Of a DNA stretch of 8,442 nucleotides, positions 1-4,631 are shown one piece after another (within the stretch, counting starts at the first letter, position 1; each line of letters starts with the position of its first letter). The position numbers were made by a program, and so were the translations under genes. Location: positions 1 through 8,442 of the forward strand of contig JAVHYH010000146.1 of assembly GCA_031119155.1 (NCBI GenBank). The letters run 5' to 3'. Source of the stretch: Brevundimonas sp. Its GTDB lineage: Bacteria; Pseudomonadota; Alphaproteobacteria; Caulobacterales; Caulobacteraceae. Below the pieces are notes generated by a model that saw only the letters and a list, made by a program, of their open reading frames with translations, did no database searches and was not told where the DNA came from.

Positions 1-27
1 GGTGAAGACCTTCAATCGTGGCGCCAT
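1..27 (-). CDS. Start of a leftward gene, N-terminus only (MAPRLKVFT)
   Basis: Only the first nine codons are in the window, read leftwards from an ATG at 27. A strong ribosome binding site lies just upstream on the minus strand: a GAGGGAG followed by ACAGG and the ATG. The start MAPRLKVFT resembles the opening of a family of small alphaproteobacterial proteins of unknown role that begin with M-A-x-x-L-K-V-F/Y, often labelled cell-envelope biogenesis proteins; this is from memory and rests on very few residues. The gene diverges from the ferritin-like gene at 181, and the shared upstream region holds a two-way promoter-like motif. Too little is visible to assign a function. Confidence 0.45.
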
Positions 28-119
28 CCTGTCTCCCTCAACATCGTCCCGCCGCCAACCCGAAATTCTCCACGCCCGGCAAGGACGTTCTCCGCACGCC
101 TCAGTCAGAAATCGACACA

Positions 120-144
120 GGAACAAGCCGTCGGAGCCACGGTT
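120..144 (+). promoter_or_regulatory. EcfG-type (general stress response) promoter for the DUF892 gene
   Basis: GGAAC at 120-124, a 16-base spacer, then GGTT at 141-144 preceded by C. Alphaproteobacterial EcfG/SigT promoters are described as GGAAC, 16-17 bases, then CGTT or a close variant. Transcription would start near 150 and leave about 30 untranslated bases, with GGAGAG at 169-174 serving the TTG start at 181. The motif is nearly symmetric: read on the minus strand it gives GGAAC at 146-142, 16 bases, then TGTT at 125-122, pointing at the gene that starts at 27. Prediction from sequence only. Confidence 0.65.
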
Positions 145-180
145 CCGGGGACCTCAGAAACCTCTTTCGGAGAGACGATC

Positions 181-681
181 TTGGCCCAGAAAACACTCGA
201 GCATCTGTTCCACGACACCCTGCGCGACATCTATTACGCCGAGCGGAAGATCCTGAAGTCCCTGCCCAAGATGGCCCGCGCGGCCCAGGCGCCGGAGCTG
301 AAGGCGGCCTTCGAGAAACACGAAGCCGAGACCGAGGGGCAGATTGAACGCCTGCAGCAGGTCTTCGAGATCATCGGCAAGGCGCCTCGCGGCAAGACCT
401 GCGACGCCATTGAAGGCATCTTGGCTGAGGGCGAGGAGATCATGGAGGAGTACAAGGACAACCCGGCCCTGGACGCCGGGCTCCTGGCCGCCGCCCAGGC
501 GGTCGAGCACTATGAGATCACCCGTTACGGCACGCTCAAACGCTGGGCGACCGTCCTCGGCCTGGACGACGCCGCCCGCCTGCTGGACGAGACGCTGACG
601 GAGGAGTCGAAGACGGACGAGGATCTGACGACGATCGCCGACGCCGCGATCAATGCCGAAGCGCTGCGACTGTCCGCCTGA
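181..681 (+). CDS. Ferritin-like DUF892 protein (YciE/YciF family)
   Basis: A 166-residue protein that matches the YciE/YciF (DUF892) family along its whole length: an all-helical ferritin-like four-helix bundle, soluble and cytoplasmic, induced by stress in other bacteria and suspected to bind iron or manganese. Family landmarks seen: DIYYAERKIL near residues 16-25 (Glu21), FEKHEAETEGQIERL near 44-58 (His47, Glu48), the GKTCDAIEGI loop at 71-80, AVEHYEITRYG near 107-117 (Glu109, His110, Glu112) and LTEESKTDEDL near 139-149. These acidic residues and histidines are the expected di-metal ligands. The start is TTG at 181, supported by GGAGAG six bases upstream and by family length; no ATG fits. 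A GGAAC-type stress promoter lies upstream and a strong hairpin at 699-726 follows the stop. It is a single-gene unit. The exact biochemical activity of the family remains unclear. Confidence 0.93.
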   Translation: MAQKTLEHLFHDTLRDIYYAERKILKSLPKMARAAQAPELKAAFEKHEAETEGQIERLQQVFEIIGKAPRGKTCDAIEGILAEGEEIMEEYKDNPALDAGLLAAAQAVEHYEITRYGTLKRWATVLGLDDAARLLDETLTEESKTDEDLTTIADAAINAEALRLSA

Positions 682-698
682 CCGACCCTCAAGCGATG

Positions 699-726
699 GT
701 AGGGCCCGGAAGAGCCCGGGCCCTAC
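699..726. terminator. Bidirectional terminator-like hairpin between convergent genes
   Basis: A perfect 11-base inverted repeat: GTAGGGCCCGG at 699-709, a six-base loop, and CCGGGCCCTAC at 716-726. It sits 18 bases after the stop of the DUF892 gene and its right arm contains the TAG stop (725-723) of the leftward gene at 723-914, so one hairpin can serve both convergent transcripts. Neither side has a run of T, so intrinsic termination would depend on stem strength alone; it may instead act as an RNA 3'-end stabiliser. Confidence 0.65.
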
Positions 727-914
727 GCATCCCCGCCGTCCAGATCCCGGCGCAGGATCAGACGCCCGCCCGCATCATGGATGACCCCCGACCGCAGTTC
801 GGGCGAGGTGGTGAACAGGAGATCGAGCCAGCGCAGCGCCTCATCATCGCTGACGGCGGCGTGCCTCTCCTCGACCGTCAGGCCGTCCCGATAGCGCAGA
901 CTGAACCTGTACAT
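723..914 (-). CDS. Small protein of unknown function (63 aa)
   Basis: A leftward ORF of 63 residues starting MYRFSLRYRDGLTVEE and ending LILRRDLDGGDA. I do not recognise a named family. The pattern (two short beta strands at residues 1-15, a helix around 22-32 with DDEALRWLDLLF, then two further strands near 42-57) looks like a compact alpha/beta fold, and similar small proteins are common as hypothetical genes in Caulobacterales. The ATG at 914 was preferred over in-frame upstream starts at 965 and 1013 because the extension is rich in Arg/Ser and atypical; an AGG seven bases upstream is a weak ribosome site. The stop lies inside the hairpin at 699-726. It lies 73 bases downstream of the gene at 988-1170 on the same strand and may share its transcript. 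Confidence 0.6.
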   Translation of the reverse strand: MYRFSLRYRDGLTVEERHAAVSDDEALRWLDLLFTTSPELRSGVIHDAGGRLILRRDLDGGDA

Positions 915-987
915 CGAGCCTGACCTAGCCCCGACGTGCCGGGACCGCGACAGGATGGCCGACATAGCGCCTGCGGCAAATCCGACG

Positions 988-1170
988 TCAGGCTCCGACA
1001 GCGAAAGGTCCATGTCGGCGGACCCGGCCCTCGCCTTTCAGTCCGGCAAGCCAGTGGTCCGCCGCATTCAACAGGGCGAGGCGCCGCGCAGGATCGTGCT
1101 CGATCACCGCCTCCGCGATCAACTGGCGCACTTCGTCGCGGACGGATTGGGCGAAATCTCTGTCAGGCAT
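988..1170 (-). CDS. Small helical protein of unknown function (60 aa)
   Basis: A leftward ORF that begins MPDRDFAQSVRDEVRQLIAE and ends at a TGA at 990-988. The first 45 residues are predicted to be two amphipathic helices (about 6-23 and 28-44, the second with ALLNAADHWLAGL), followed by a basic tail. No family is recognised with confidence; short proteins with the same D-P-A-R-R-x-x-L-L-x-x-A-D-x-W pattern occur as hypothetical genes in Caulobacterales, from memory. The reading frame stays open far upstream to 1506, but that extension overlaps the GXWXG gene and reads like an antisense shadow, so the ATG at 1170 is chosen. Its ribosome site is weak. It is probably transcribed with the gene at 723-914, and it diverges from the gene at 1358. 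Confidence 0.55.
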   Translation of the reverse strand: MPDRDFAQSVRDEVRQLIAEAVIEHDPARRLALLNAADHWLAGLKGEGRVRRHGPFAVGA

Positions 1171-1310
1171 GGGGCTCGATAGCGCGACAGCGGCGAACGG
1201 GTTGCAACCGCGTCCACAGGATCGGACGGCAGGACGCCGACGCCCTCCCCCGGCGATCCTTCGCCACGGCTGACATCCCCCGGGACCACGCCGCCTCAAG
1301 GCCACGAAAC

Positions 1311-1335
1311 GGAACATCTGCCCTTGACGATGCTT
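1311..1335 (+). promoter_or_regulatory. Candidate EcfG-type promoter for the GXWXG gene
   Basis: GGAAC at 1311-1315, 16 bases, then GCTT at 1332-1335. The -35 element is perfect and the spacer equals that of the two best motifs in the window; the -10 differs from GGTT at one base. Transcription would start near 1342, immediately before the ribosome site GGGAGGAA (1343-1350), so the leader would be very short. A TTGAC at 1324-1328 inside the spacer has no matching housekeeping -10. Confidence 0.45.
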
Positions 1336-1357
1336 TGGACGCGGGAGGAAAACATCC

Positions 1358-1960
1358 ATGTCCGATCCCAGGCAAGGCGAAGGCCGCAAGGAGGCCCTAA
1401 CGCCCGAAGCTCTGGAGACCTGGCGAAGATCAGGCCTGACGACGACGGCGGCGCAGGCCCTTTTCCAGACTCTCGCCCCAATCCCCTGCGAAGACATGCT
1501 GGGCACATGGGACGGTTACGGACTGCCCACCGGTCATCCGCTCGACGGCCTGCTCGAACTGCATGGCTGGCGAGGCAAGCGCTTCCGCGACCTCGACACC
1601 GCGGACCCCCTGCTTTTTGGCCGGGGACGAGACGTGCGCGCGATCTCCCCCGCCCTCCTTCCCCATGCGCTGGTCGTGCGTCCTCCCGCCTTCGCCCGCA
1701 CCGGACTGGCGCGAAGCGCCGTCAGACTGGTCCTCCCGCTGCTCGCCACGGCCCGACCCGCCGCCCGCCTTCGCCCCCTCGTCTTCGCCGGCCAGGTGTC
1801 GGCGGCGATGGTCTATGACCATCTGCCCATCATCGACCACTTCCGACGGATCGAACACGACCGGGTTCTGGGCCTGATGGACTACCGGGACATGCCGGCT
1901 CCGTTTTTCTTCCTGCTGTCCCGTGCGACGTCCTTCGCTGATCCGGACCTCGTCAGGTGA
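1358..1960 (+). CDS. GXWXG / DUF4334 domain protein
   Basis: A 200-residue soluble protein with the two-domain plan of the GXWXG family. The signature GTWDG is at residues 49-53, inside a stretch running through GLPTGHPLDGLLELHGW and GKRF. The C-terminal DUF4334 domain spans about 143-190 and includes MVYDHLPIIDHFR and DDR/HDRV-LGLMDYRDMPAPFFFLL, which is the usual ending. The biochemical role of the family is not established; a lipocalin-like beta-barrel binding a small hydrophobic ligand has been suggested for such folds, and I do not claim it here. No signal peptide or membrane segment is visible. The ATG at 1358 is fixed by GGGAGGAA at 1343-1350. A GGAAC-type motif lies just upstream, suggesting stress control. 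Its stop is followed by 89 bases before the SemiSWEET gene, which has its own promoter motif. Confidence 0.88.
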   Translation: MSDPRQGEGRKEALTPEALETWRRSGLTTTAAQALFQTLAPIPCEDMLGTWDGYGLPTGHPLDGLLELHGWRGKRFRDLDTADPLLFGRGRDVRAISPALLPHALVVRPPAFARTGLARSAVRLVLPLLATARPAARLRPLVFAGQVSAAMVYDHLPIIDHFRRIEHDRVLGLMDYRDMPAPFFFLLSRATSFADPDLVR

Positions 1961-2016
1961 CGCCGCCACACGACGGCGCCTGAAGACGGCCCGCAGCGAC
2001 GCCGGCCGAGGACGAC

Positions 2017-2041
2017 GGAACCCGTCCGAAGCGCCGCGGTT
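2017..2041 (+). promoter_or_regulatory. EcfG-type promoter for the SemiSWEET gene
   Basis: GGAAC at 2017-2021, 16 bases, then GGTT at 2038-2041, again preceded by C. The two elements and their spacing are identical to those of the DUF892 gene. The last T of the -10 is only nine bases from the ATG at 2050, so the expected transcription start falls at or within a base or two of the start codon and the messenger RNA would be leaderless. Confidence 0.65.
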
Positions 2042-2049
2042 GGCCCGTC

Positions 2050-2328
2050 ATGACCGAGATCCTCGCCAACATCGTCGGCTCCGCCGCCGCCCTCTGTTCG
2101 GTGACGAGCTTCGCGCCCCAGGCCATCAAGATCTGGAAGACCCGGGACGCCTCCTCGGTCAGTCTCAAGACCTACTCCCTCACGGTCACCTGTTTCGTGC
2201 TCTGGGTCGCGTATGGCGTCCTGACAGGCGCCTGGCCGATCATCGTCGCCAACGGCCTGGCCCTGGTCATGGCCGCCACGGTTCTGGTCATGAAATGGCG
2301 CTTCAGCCCCGACGCGACAAAGTCCTGA
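2050..2328 (+). CDS. SemiSWEET family sugar transporter subunit
   Basis: A 92-residue protein with three membrane helices (about residues 5-25, 38-60 and 62-83), the size and layout of SemiSWEETs, which dimerise in the inner membrane to form a small sugar uniporter. The PQ-loop motif FAPQ is at 21-24 in helix 1, followed by the polar KIWKTRDASSVSLKTY loop that matches the family. Trp52 and Asn68 are 16 residues apart, the same spacing as the sugar-pocket Trp/Asn pair reported for characterised SemiSWEETs. The ATG at 2050 has no Shine-Dalgarno sequence; a GGAAC-type promoter ends nine bases upstream, which supports a leaderless transcript. The substrate cannot be read from sequence. In this stress-gene neighbourhood a role in moving a small sugar or compatible solute is possible but inferred only. 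Confidence 0.88.
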   Translation: MTEILANIVGSAAALCSVTSFAPQAIKIWKTRDASSVSLKTYSLTVTCFVLWVAYGVLTGAWPIIVANGLALVMAATVLVMKWRFSPDATKS

Positions 2329-2337
2329 GACAACGAG

Positions 2338-2362
2338 GGAACAGGTTCGCCGCCGGTCGATT
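2338..2362 (+). promoter_or_regulatory. Candidate EcfG-type promoter for the 53-aa ORF
   Basis: GGAAC at 2338-2342, 16 bases, then GATT at 2359-2362 preceded by C: a perfect -35, the same spacer as the other motifs here and a -10 with one change from GGTT. It begins ten bases after the SemiSWEET stop. The last T is ten bases before the ATG at 2372, almost the same arrangement as in front of the SemiSWEET gene, which again predicts a leaderless message. Confidence 0.45.
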
Positions 2363-2371
2363 GCTCAGCCC

Positions 2372-2533
2372 ATGCAATGCGAGATCGCCCGATTGAGGGA
2401 TGAAGCGACGCGGATGCGTCTGGTGGCGGTGGTCTCGGGAGACCCGGTTACGGCCCTGCGCCTGATCCGCGGCGCGGAGGACAGTGATCGTCTGGCCGAC
2501 CGGATCGAGGCCGGGCGGATCAAACCCCATTGA
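2372..2533 (+). CDS. Small ORF of unknown function (53 aa)
   Basis: A short rightward ORF starting MQCEIARLRDEATRMRLVAV and ending EAGRIKPH. No family is recognised. The sequence is plausible as a folded helical peptide: a charged helix at residues 1-20, a turn at SGDP (22-25), a second helix at about 27-35 and a third around 36-48 with acidic and basic residues. There is no Shine-Dalgarno sequence, but a GGAAC-type motif ends ten bases before the ATG, consistent with leaderless translation as predicted for the SemiSWEET gene. A hairpin (2539-2553) begins six bases after the TGA, as expected for a transcript end. A downstream in-frame ATG at 2414 is an alternative start giving 39 residues. 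Support comes from this fit of promoter, ORF and hairpin, not from homology. Confidence 0.5.
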   Translation: MQCEIARLRDEATRMRLVAVVSGDPVTALRLIRGAEDSDRLADRIEAGRIKPH

Positions 2534-2538
2534 TCGCT

Positions 2539-2553
2539 AGCCGCGCGGCGGCT
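2539..2553 (+). terminator. Hairpin after the 53-aa ORF
   Basis: AGCCGC at 2539-2544, a three-base loop, and GCGGCT at 2548-2553 form a perfect six-pair GC-rich stem, beginning six bases after the TGA. It is followed by CTTCGTG rather than a run of T, so it is a weak intrinsic terminator candidate. Confidence 0.4.
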
Positions 2554-2577
2554 CTTCGTGCCCCTGCGCCCTTGGCC

Positions 2578-2593
2578 ACGCCCGCGCGGGCGT
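2578..2593. terminator. Palindromic hairpin after the 71-aa membrane gene
   Basis: ACGCCCGCGCGGGCGT at 2578-2593 is a perfect 16-base palindrome that can form a six-pair stem with a GCGC loop. It sits eight bases beyond the stop of the leftward gene at 2602. There is no T tract. Together with the hairpin at 2539-2553 it separates the convergent transcripts; a protein-binding palindrome is the alternative reading. Confidence 0.35.
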
Positions 2594-2601
2594 TCCAGCC
2601 A

Positions 2602-2817
2602 TCAGGGCCGATCGGGGTCCTGCGCGGGAACGCCGTCGTTCCGGTCAACAGCGCCTTGCGTCGGCGCCGACGGCTCGTCCTGCAAACTGGTCCTCAGGAA
2701 GGCCGTGGCGCCGACGCCGACATAGAGGATCACGAAGACCGCGACGATCGCGGCCAGGAGAAGGGCGACGCCGCGCTTGCTGCGCAGGATGGGCGGTTTG
2801 GGGCTGCGAACGGTCAT
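2602..2817 (-). CDS. Small single-span membrane protein (71 aa)
   Basis: A leftward ORF of 71 residues starting MTVRSPKPPILRSKRG. A basic, proline-containing N-terminus (residues 1-15) is followed by one strongly hydrophobic segment at about 16-38 (GVALLLAAIVAVFVILYVGVGA) and a polar acidic tail with DEPSAPTQ. By the positive-inside rule the N-terminus is probably cytoplasmic and the tail periplasmic. No family is recognised. The ATG at 2817 follows a GGGGG-rich weak ribosome site; the in-frame upstream start at 2862 would place a less hydrophobic extension in front. It lies 67 bases downstream of the membrane-protein gene at 2885-3211 on the same strand, so they may be co-transcribed and work at the same membrane. 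Confidence 0.65.
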   Translation of the reverse strand: MTVRSPKPPILRSKRGVALLLAAIVAVFVILYVGVGATAFLRTSLQDEPSAPTQGAVDRNDGVPAQDPDRP

Positions 2818-2884
2818 GTTGATCAACCCCCGCGAGCCGATCGGGTTTCGAACGGGCCACACCGCTCCATCGCGACGTCGCCGC

Positions 2885-3211
2885 CTATCGTTCGCCCACG
2901 ATCAGCAGGATCGCCACGACCAGCGCCAGGATGGCGACCAGTCCGAACACCACGACCACGCCCGCCTTGCCCTGCGCCAGGAGCGCCTGGGAGTTCGCGG
3001 TCCGGTCGAGGTAGAACCGGCCCTCCTCCGCCGGAACGAGGACGCCCTGCTTCACCAGCGATTTCACCATGAAGGCCGGCGCCTTGGGCGGCAGCGCCAC
3101 GGCGGTCTCCGGCGCCAGGGCGCCGGCCGTCTCGAAATGGCCGATCAGCCGCTTGCGCGCCAACGCCGCATTGATCGCCACGTTCGCCCCGATGCTCGCC
3201 GCGACATTCAT
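2885..3211 (-). CDS. Tail-anchored protein with winged-helix-like region (108 aa)
   Basis: A leftward gene of 108 residues. Residues 1-20 (MNVAASIGANVAINAALARK) form a helix; residues 21-70 have the look of a small winged helix, with HFETAGALAPETAV as helix-turn, MVKSLVKQGVL as a second helix and EGRFYLDR as a beta wing. A single strongly hydrophobic helix at about 83-105 ends three residues before the C-terminus, giving a tail-anchored layout with the N-terminal part in the cytoplasm. I recall similar unnamed proteins in Caulobacterales but no function. The ATG at 3211 is chosen over a TTG at 3226 because GAGGG lies eight bases before it. The DNA-binding reading is an inference from pattern; the fold may instead mediate protein contacts. 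The AlpA-like gene ends 67 bases upstream. Confidence 0.75.
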   Translation of the reverse strand: MNVAASIGANVAINAALARKRLIGHFETAGALAPETAVALPPKAPAFMVKSLVKQGVLVPAEEGRFYLDRTANSQALLAQGKAGVVVVFGLVAILALVVAILLIVGER

Positions 3212-3278
3212 TCCGGACACCCTCAATGACCTTCCCGCGACCGTAGCCTCATCCCTTCAGCCACGCCACGCCGCGCCT

Positions 3279-3749
3279 TCAAAAGTCGAACCCCAGCTGA
3301 CCCGGCGCTTCGGGAGGCGGCCTGCGCCCCCGGCGAAGCGTCGGACGACCGCTCTCGACACTCATCTCCTGCACCGGCTCAAAGACCTCATGCACGGCCT
3401 CCGGCGGCGCCGGCGTCAGGATCAAGGTTTCGGCGATCTCCGCGGGCGGCTCGGGCCGACGCGGCTGGCGACCACTCGGCCGGGCGCCCGCCGCCCGTGC
3501 CGGCGGACGACCGCCGGGCCGCTTCTCGAAACCCTCCCCCGCGACCTCCGTCTGTCCCAGCAGGCCCCGCGTCCATTCCGCAACCTCCCCCTCCAGCCAG
3601 CCGACCCGCCCGGGAGAGAGGCGCACCGGCGAGGGGAAGGCGCCGTTCTGCTGCAGCCGCCAGACCGTGGTCCGGCTCAATCCCGTGCGCGTCCGCACCT
3701 CGGCCCAGGGGATCAGGCGCCCGCTTGGCGGTGTGACAGCCTCAGGCAT
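3279..3749 (-). CDS. AlpA-like helix-turn-helix regulator with long disordered tail
   Basis: A 156-residue protein. Residues 11-60 are an AlpA/excisionase-type winged helix-turn-helix: RLIPWAEVRTRTGLSRTTVW carries the helix-turn-helix, FPSPVRLSPGRVGWLEGEVAEW carries the wing and closing helix that are typical of AlpA. AlpA-like proteins act as small activators or excision factors in phages and integrative elements. Residues 65-150 are Pro/Arg/Ala-rich and probably disordered, about twice the usual length of AlpA proteins (60-90 residues). The last six residues, QLGFDF, resemble a sliding-clamp-binding peptide. The ATG at 3749 overlaps the end of the preceding gene by eight bases, and there is no separate ribosome site, so translation is probably coupled. 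It is the last gene of the conjugation operon, and is likely a regulator of the element. Confidence 0.85.
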   Translation of the reverse strand: MPEAVTPPSGRLIPWAEVRTRTGLSRTTVWRLQQNGAFPSPVRLSPGRVGWLEGEVAEWTRGLLGQTEVAGEGFEKRPGGRPPARAAGARPSGRQPRRPEPPAEIAETLILTPAPPEAVHEVFEPVQEMSVESGRPTLRRGRRPPPEAPGQLGFDF

Positions 3750-4023
3750 GACGCCGCGGTCGGGCCGCCGACGGCGCGGCGGCCCTGACCTCTCCGATCT
3801 GGGACCGGGCCCAGTCCCGCAGAAGGCCCCGTGGGTAGAAGGGCTTGGAGCGGATATGCCGGCAGGGCGGGCCGTCGCCTCCGGTCGACCACAGGCGCGC
3901 GAGGGTTTGCGGCTTCATGCGGATCCCGAACTGGCCGAGGAAGGCCGAGGCCTCCTGGCGCGTGAGCAGATCGTCCTGACCGTCACTCGCCGCGCTCCCG
4001 ACATCTTCCGGGCCGGGGATCAC
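3742..4023 (-). CDS. Excisionase-like helix-turn-helix DNA-binding protein (93 aa)
   Basis: A 93-residue protein read from a GTG at 4023. Residues 19-75 form an excisionase/HTH_17-type domain: DLLTRQEASAFLGQFGIRMK, then PQTLARLWSTGGDGPPC and a KPFYPRGLLRDWARSQIG closing helix; this is the standard order of helix-turn-helix, variable loop with GGDGPP, beta wing and Trp-containing helix. The tail is basic (PSAARPRRHA). The frame remains open upstream to 4095, but the GTG is preferred: it overlaps the TGA of the transglycosylase gene as GTGA and has GGAGG seven bases before it. The upstream part is the transglycosylase in another frame. Role inferred: DNA-binding regulator or excision-directing factor for the element, together with the AlpA-like gene that overlaps its end. 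Confidence 0.82.
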   Translation of the reverse strand: MIPGPEDVGSAASDGQDDLLTRQEASAFLGQFGIRMKPQTLARLWSTGGDGPPCRHIRSKPFYPRGLLRDWARSQIGEVRAAAPSAARPRRHA

Positions 4024-4631
4024 GGGACCGCCTCCAGGGGCGCGCAGTGGCGCAGGGTGCGAACGCTCCGGCCGGCGGTCAGGGCGAGGAAACACTCAAG
4101 GACGCGCGTGACATACTGGCGGGTCTCGGCGATGTCCGGCACGCGGCCGAGCCGGGCGACCCGGTCCGGACCGCTGTTGTAGGCCGCCAGCGCCAGTCTC
4201 AGGTCGCCGAAGCGCACCAGTTGCTGCGCCAGGTAGTCGGCGCCGCCGGACAGGTTCTGCTCGACGTCAAAACGATCGCGCACGCCCAGGTCCGCGGCCG
4301 TGCCGGTCATGAGCTGGGTAAGGCCGGCGGCCCCGGCGGGAGAAACGGCCTGGGGCCGATACCCGGACTCGACCAGCACCAGGGCGTGAAGGAGTTTGGG
4401 ATCCAGGCCGTGTCGTTCAGCGGCCCGCGCGACGGCGTCGGCGTAGGGCTGGTCCAGGGCCGGCAGTTGCGCGGCTACGACCGGGATCGCGAAGGTCGTC
4501 GGTGTCGGAGCGCCGGGACCCGGCCCGCCGAACAGGCCCCCGCCGGCCCGGCTCCAGTCGATCGTCTGGGCCATCGAGGGCCCCGCCAGGGCCAGGACCA
4601 GGGCCGCGGTGCAGGCTGTCTTGCTCACCAT
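4020..4631 (-). CDS. Conjugation-associated lytic transglycosylase (VirB1/TrbN-like)
   Basis: A 203-residue secreted enzyme that cleaves peptidoglycan glycan strands, making room for the conjugation channel. The N-terminal signal peptide (residues 1-21) ends SMA before QT, a good signal peptidase I site. The SLT domain covers about 62-180: catalytic Glu88 in LVLVESGYRP, then SPAGAAGLTQLM (97-108) in place of the usual A-x-G-x-x-Q-x-M motif, NLSGGADYL (126-134) and LALAAYNSGP (147-156). All hallmark positions are present, so it is probably active. The ATG at 4631 overlaps the traF stop (ATGGTGA) with GGGAG eight bases upstream; a longer open frame to 4847 is the antisense-frame shadow of traF. 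Lying in the trb operon, it is the dedicated enzyme of this transfer system rather than a general cell-wall enzyme. Confidence 0.92.
   Translation of the reverse strand: MVSKTACTAALVLALAGPSMAQTIDWSRAGGGLFGGPGPGAPTPTTFAIPVVAAQLPALDQPYADAVARAAERHGLDPKLLHALVLVESGYRPQAVSPAGAAGLTQLMTGTAADLGVRDRFDVEQNLSGGADYLAQQLVRFGDLRLALAAYNSGPDRVARLGRVPDIAETRQYVTRVLECFLALTAGRSVRTLRHCAPLEAVP

Noticed and set aside
2..256. Rightward frame at the left edge starting MKTFNRG
   Set aside because: It runs through the promoter motif and into the DUF892 gene in another frame, and its composition is Arg/Ser/Pro-rich. The minus-strand ATG at 27 has a much better ribosome site.
1200..1209. Palindrome GGTTGCAACC between divergent genes as an operator
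   Set aside because: It is a perfect ten-base palindrome but short, present once, and not placed over a recognisable promoter, so an operator call is not supported.
1324..1352. TTGAC at 1324-1328 as a housekeeping -35 for the GXWXG gene
   Set aside because: The matching -10 would fall on the ribosome binding site and does not resemble the consensus; the GGAAC motif is the better candidate.
1324..1818. Rightward frame overlapping the GXWXG gene
   Set aside because: Arg/Pro/Gly-rich out-of-frame translation; the GXWXG frame has the ribosome site and family motifs.
2627..2642. Inverted repeat GGAACG/CGTTCC as a further stress promoter or terminator
   Set aside because: It lies within the coding sequence of the 71-aa gene, there is no GNTT 16 bases from the GGAAC on either strand, and the stem is only six pairs.
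4024..4095. ATG at 4095 as start of the excisionase-like gene
   Set aside because: The GTG at 4023 has GGAGG at the right distance and makes a GTGA overlap with the preceding stop; the extra 24 residues lie wholly within the transglycosylase gene.
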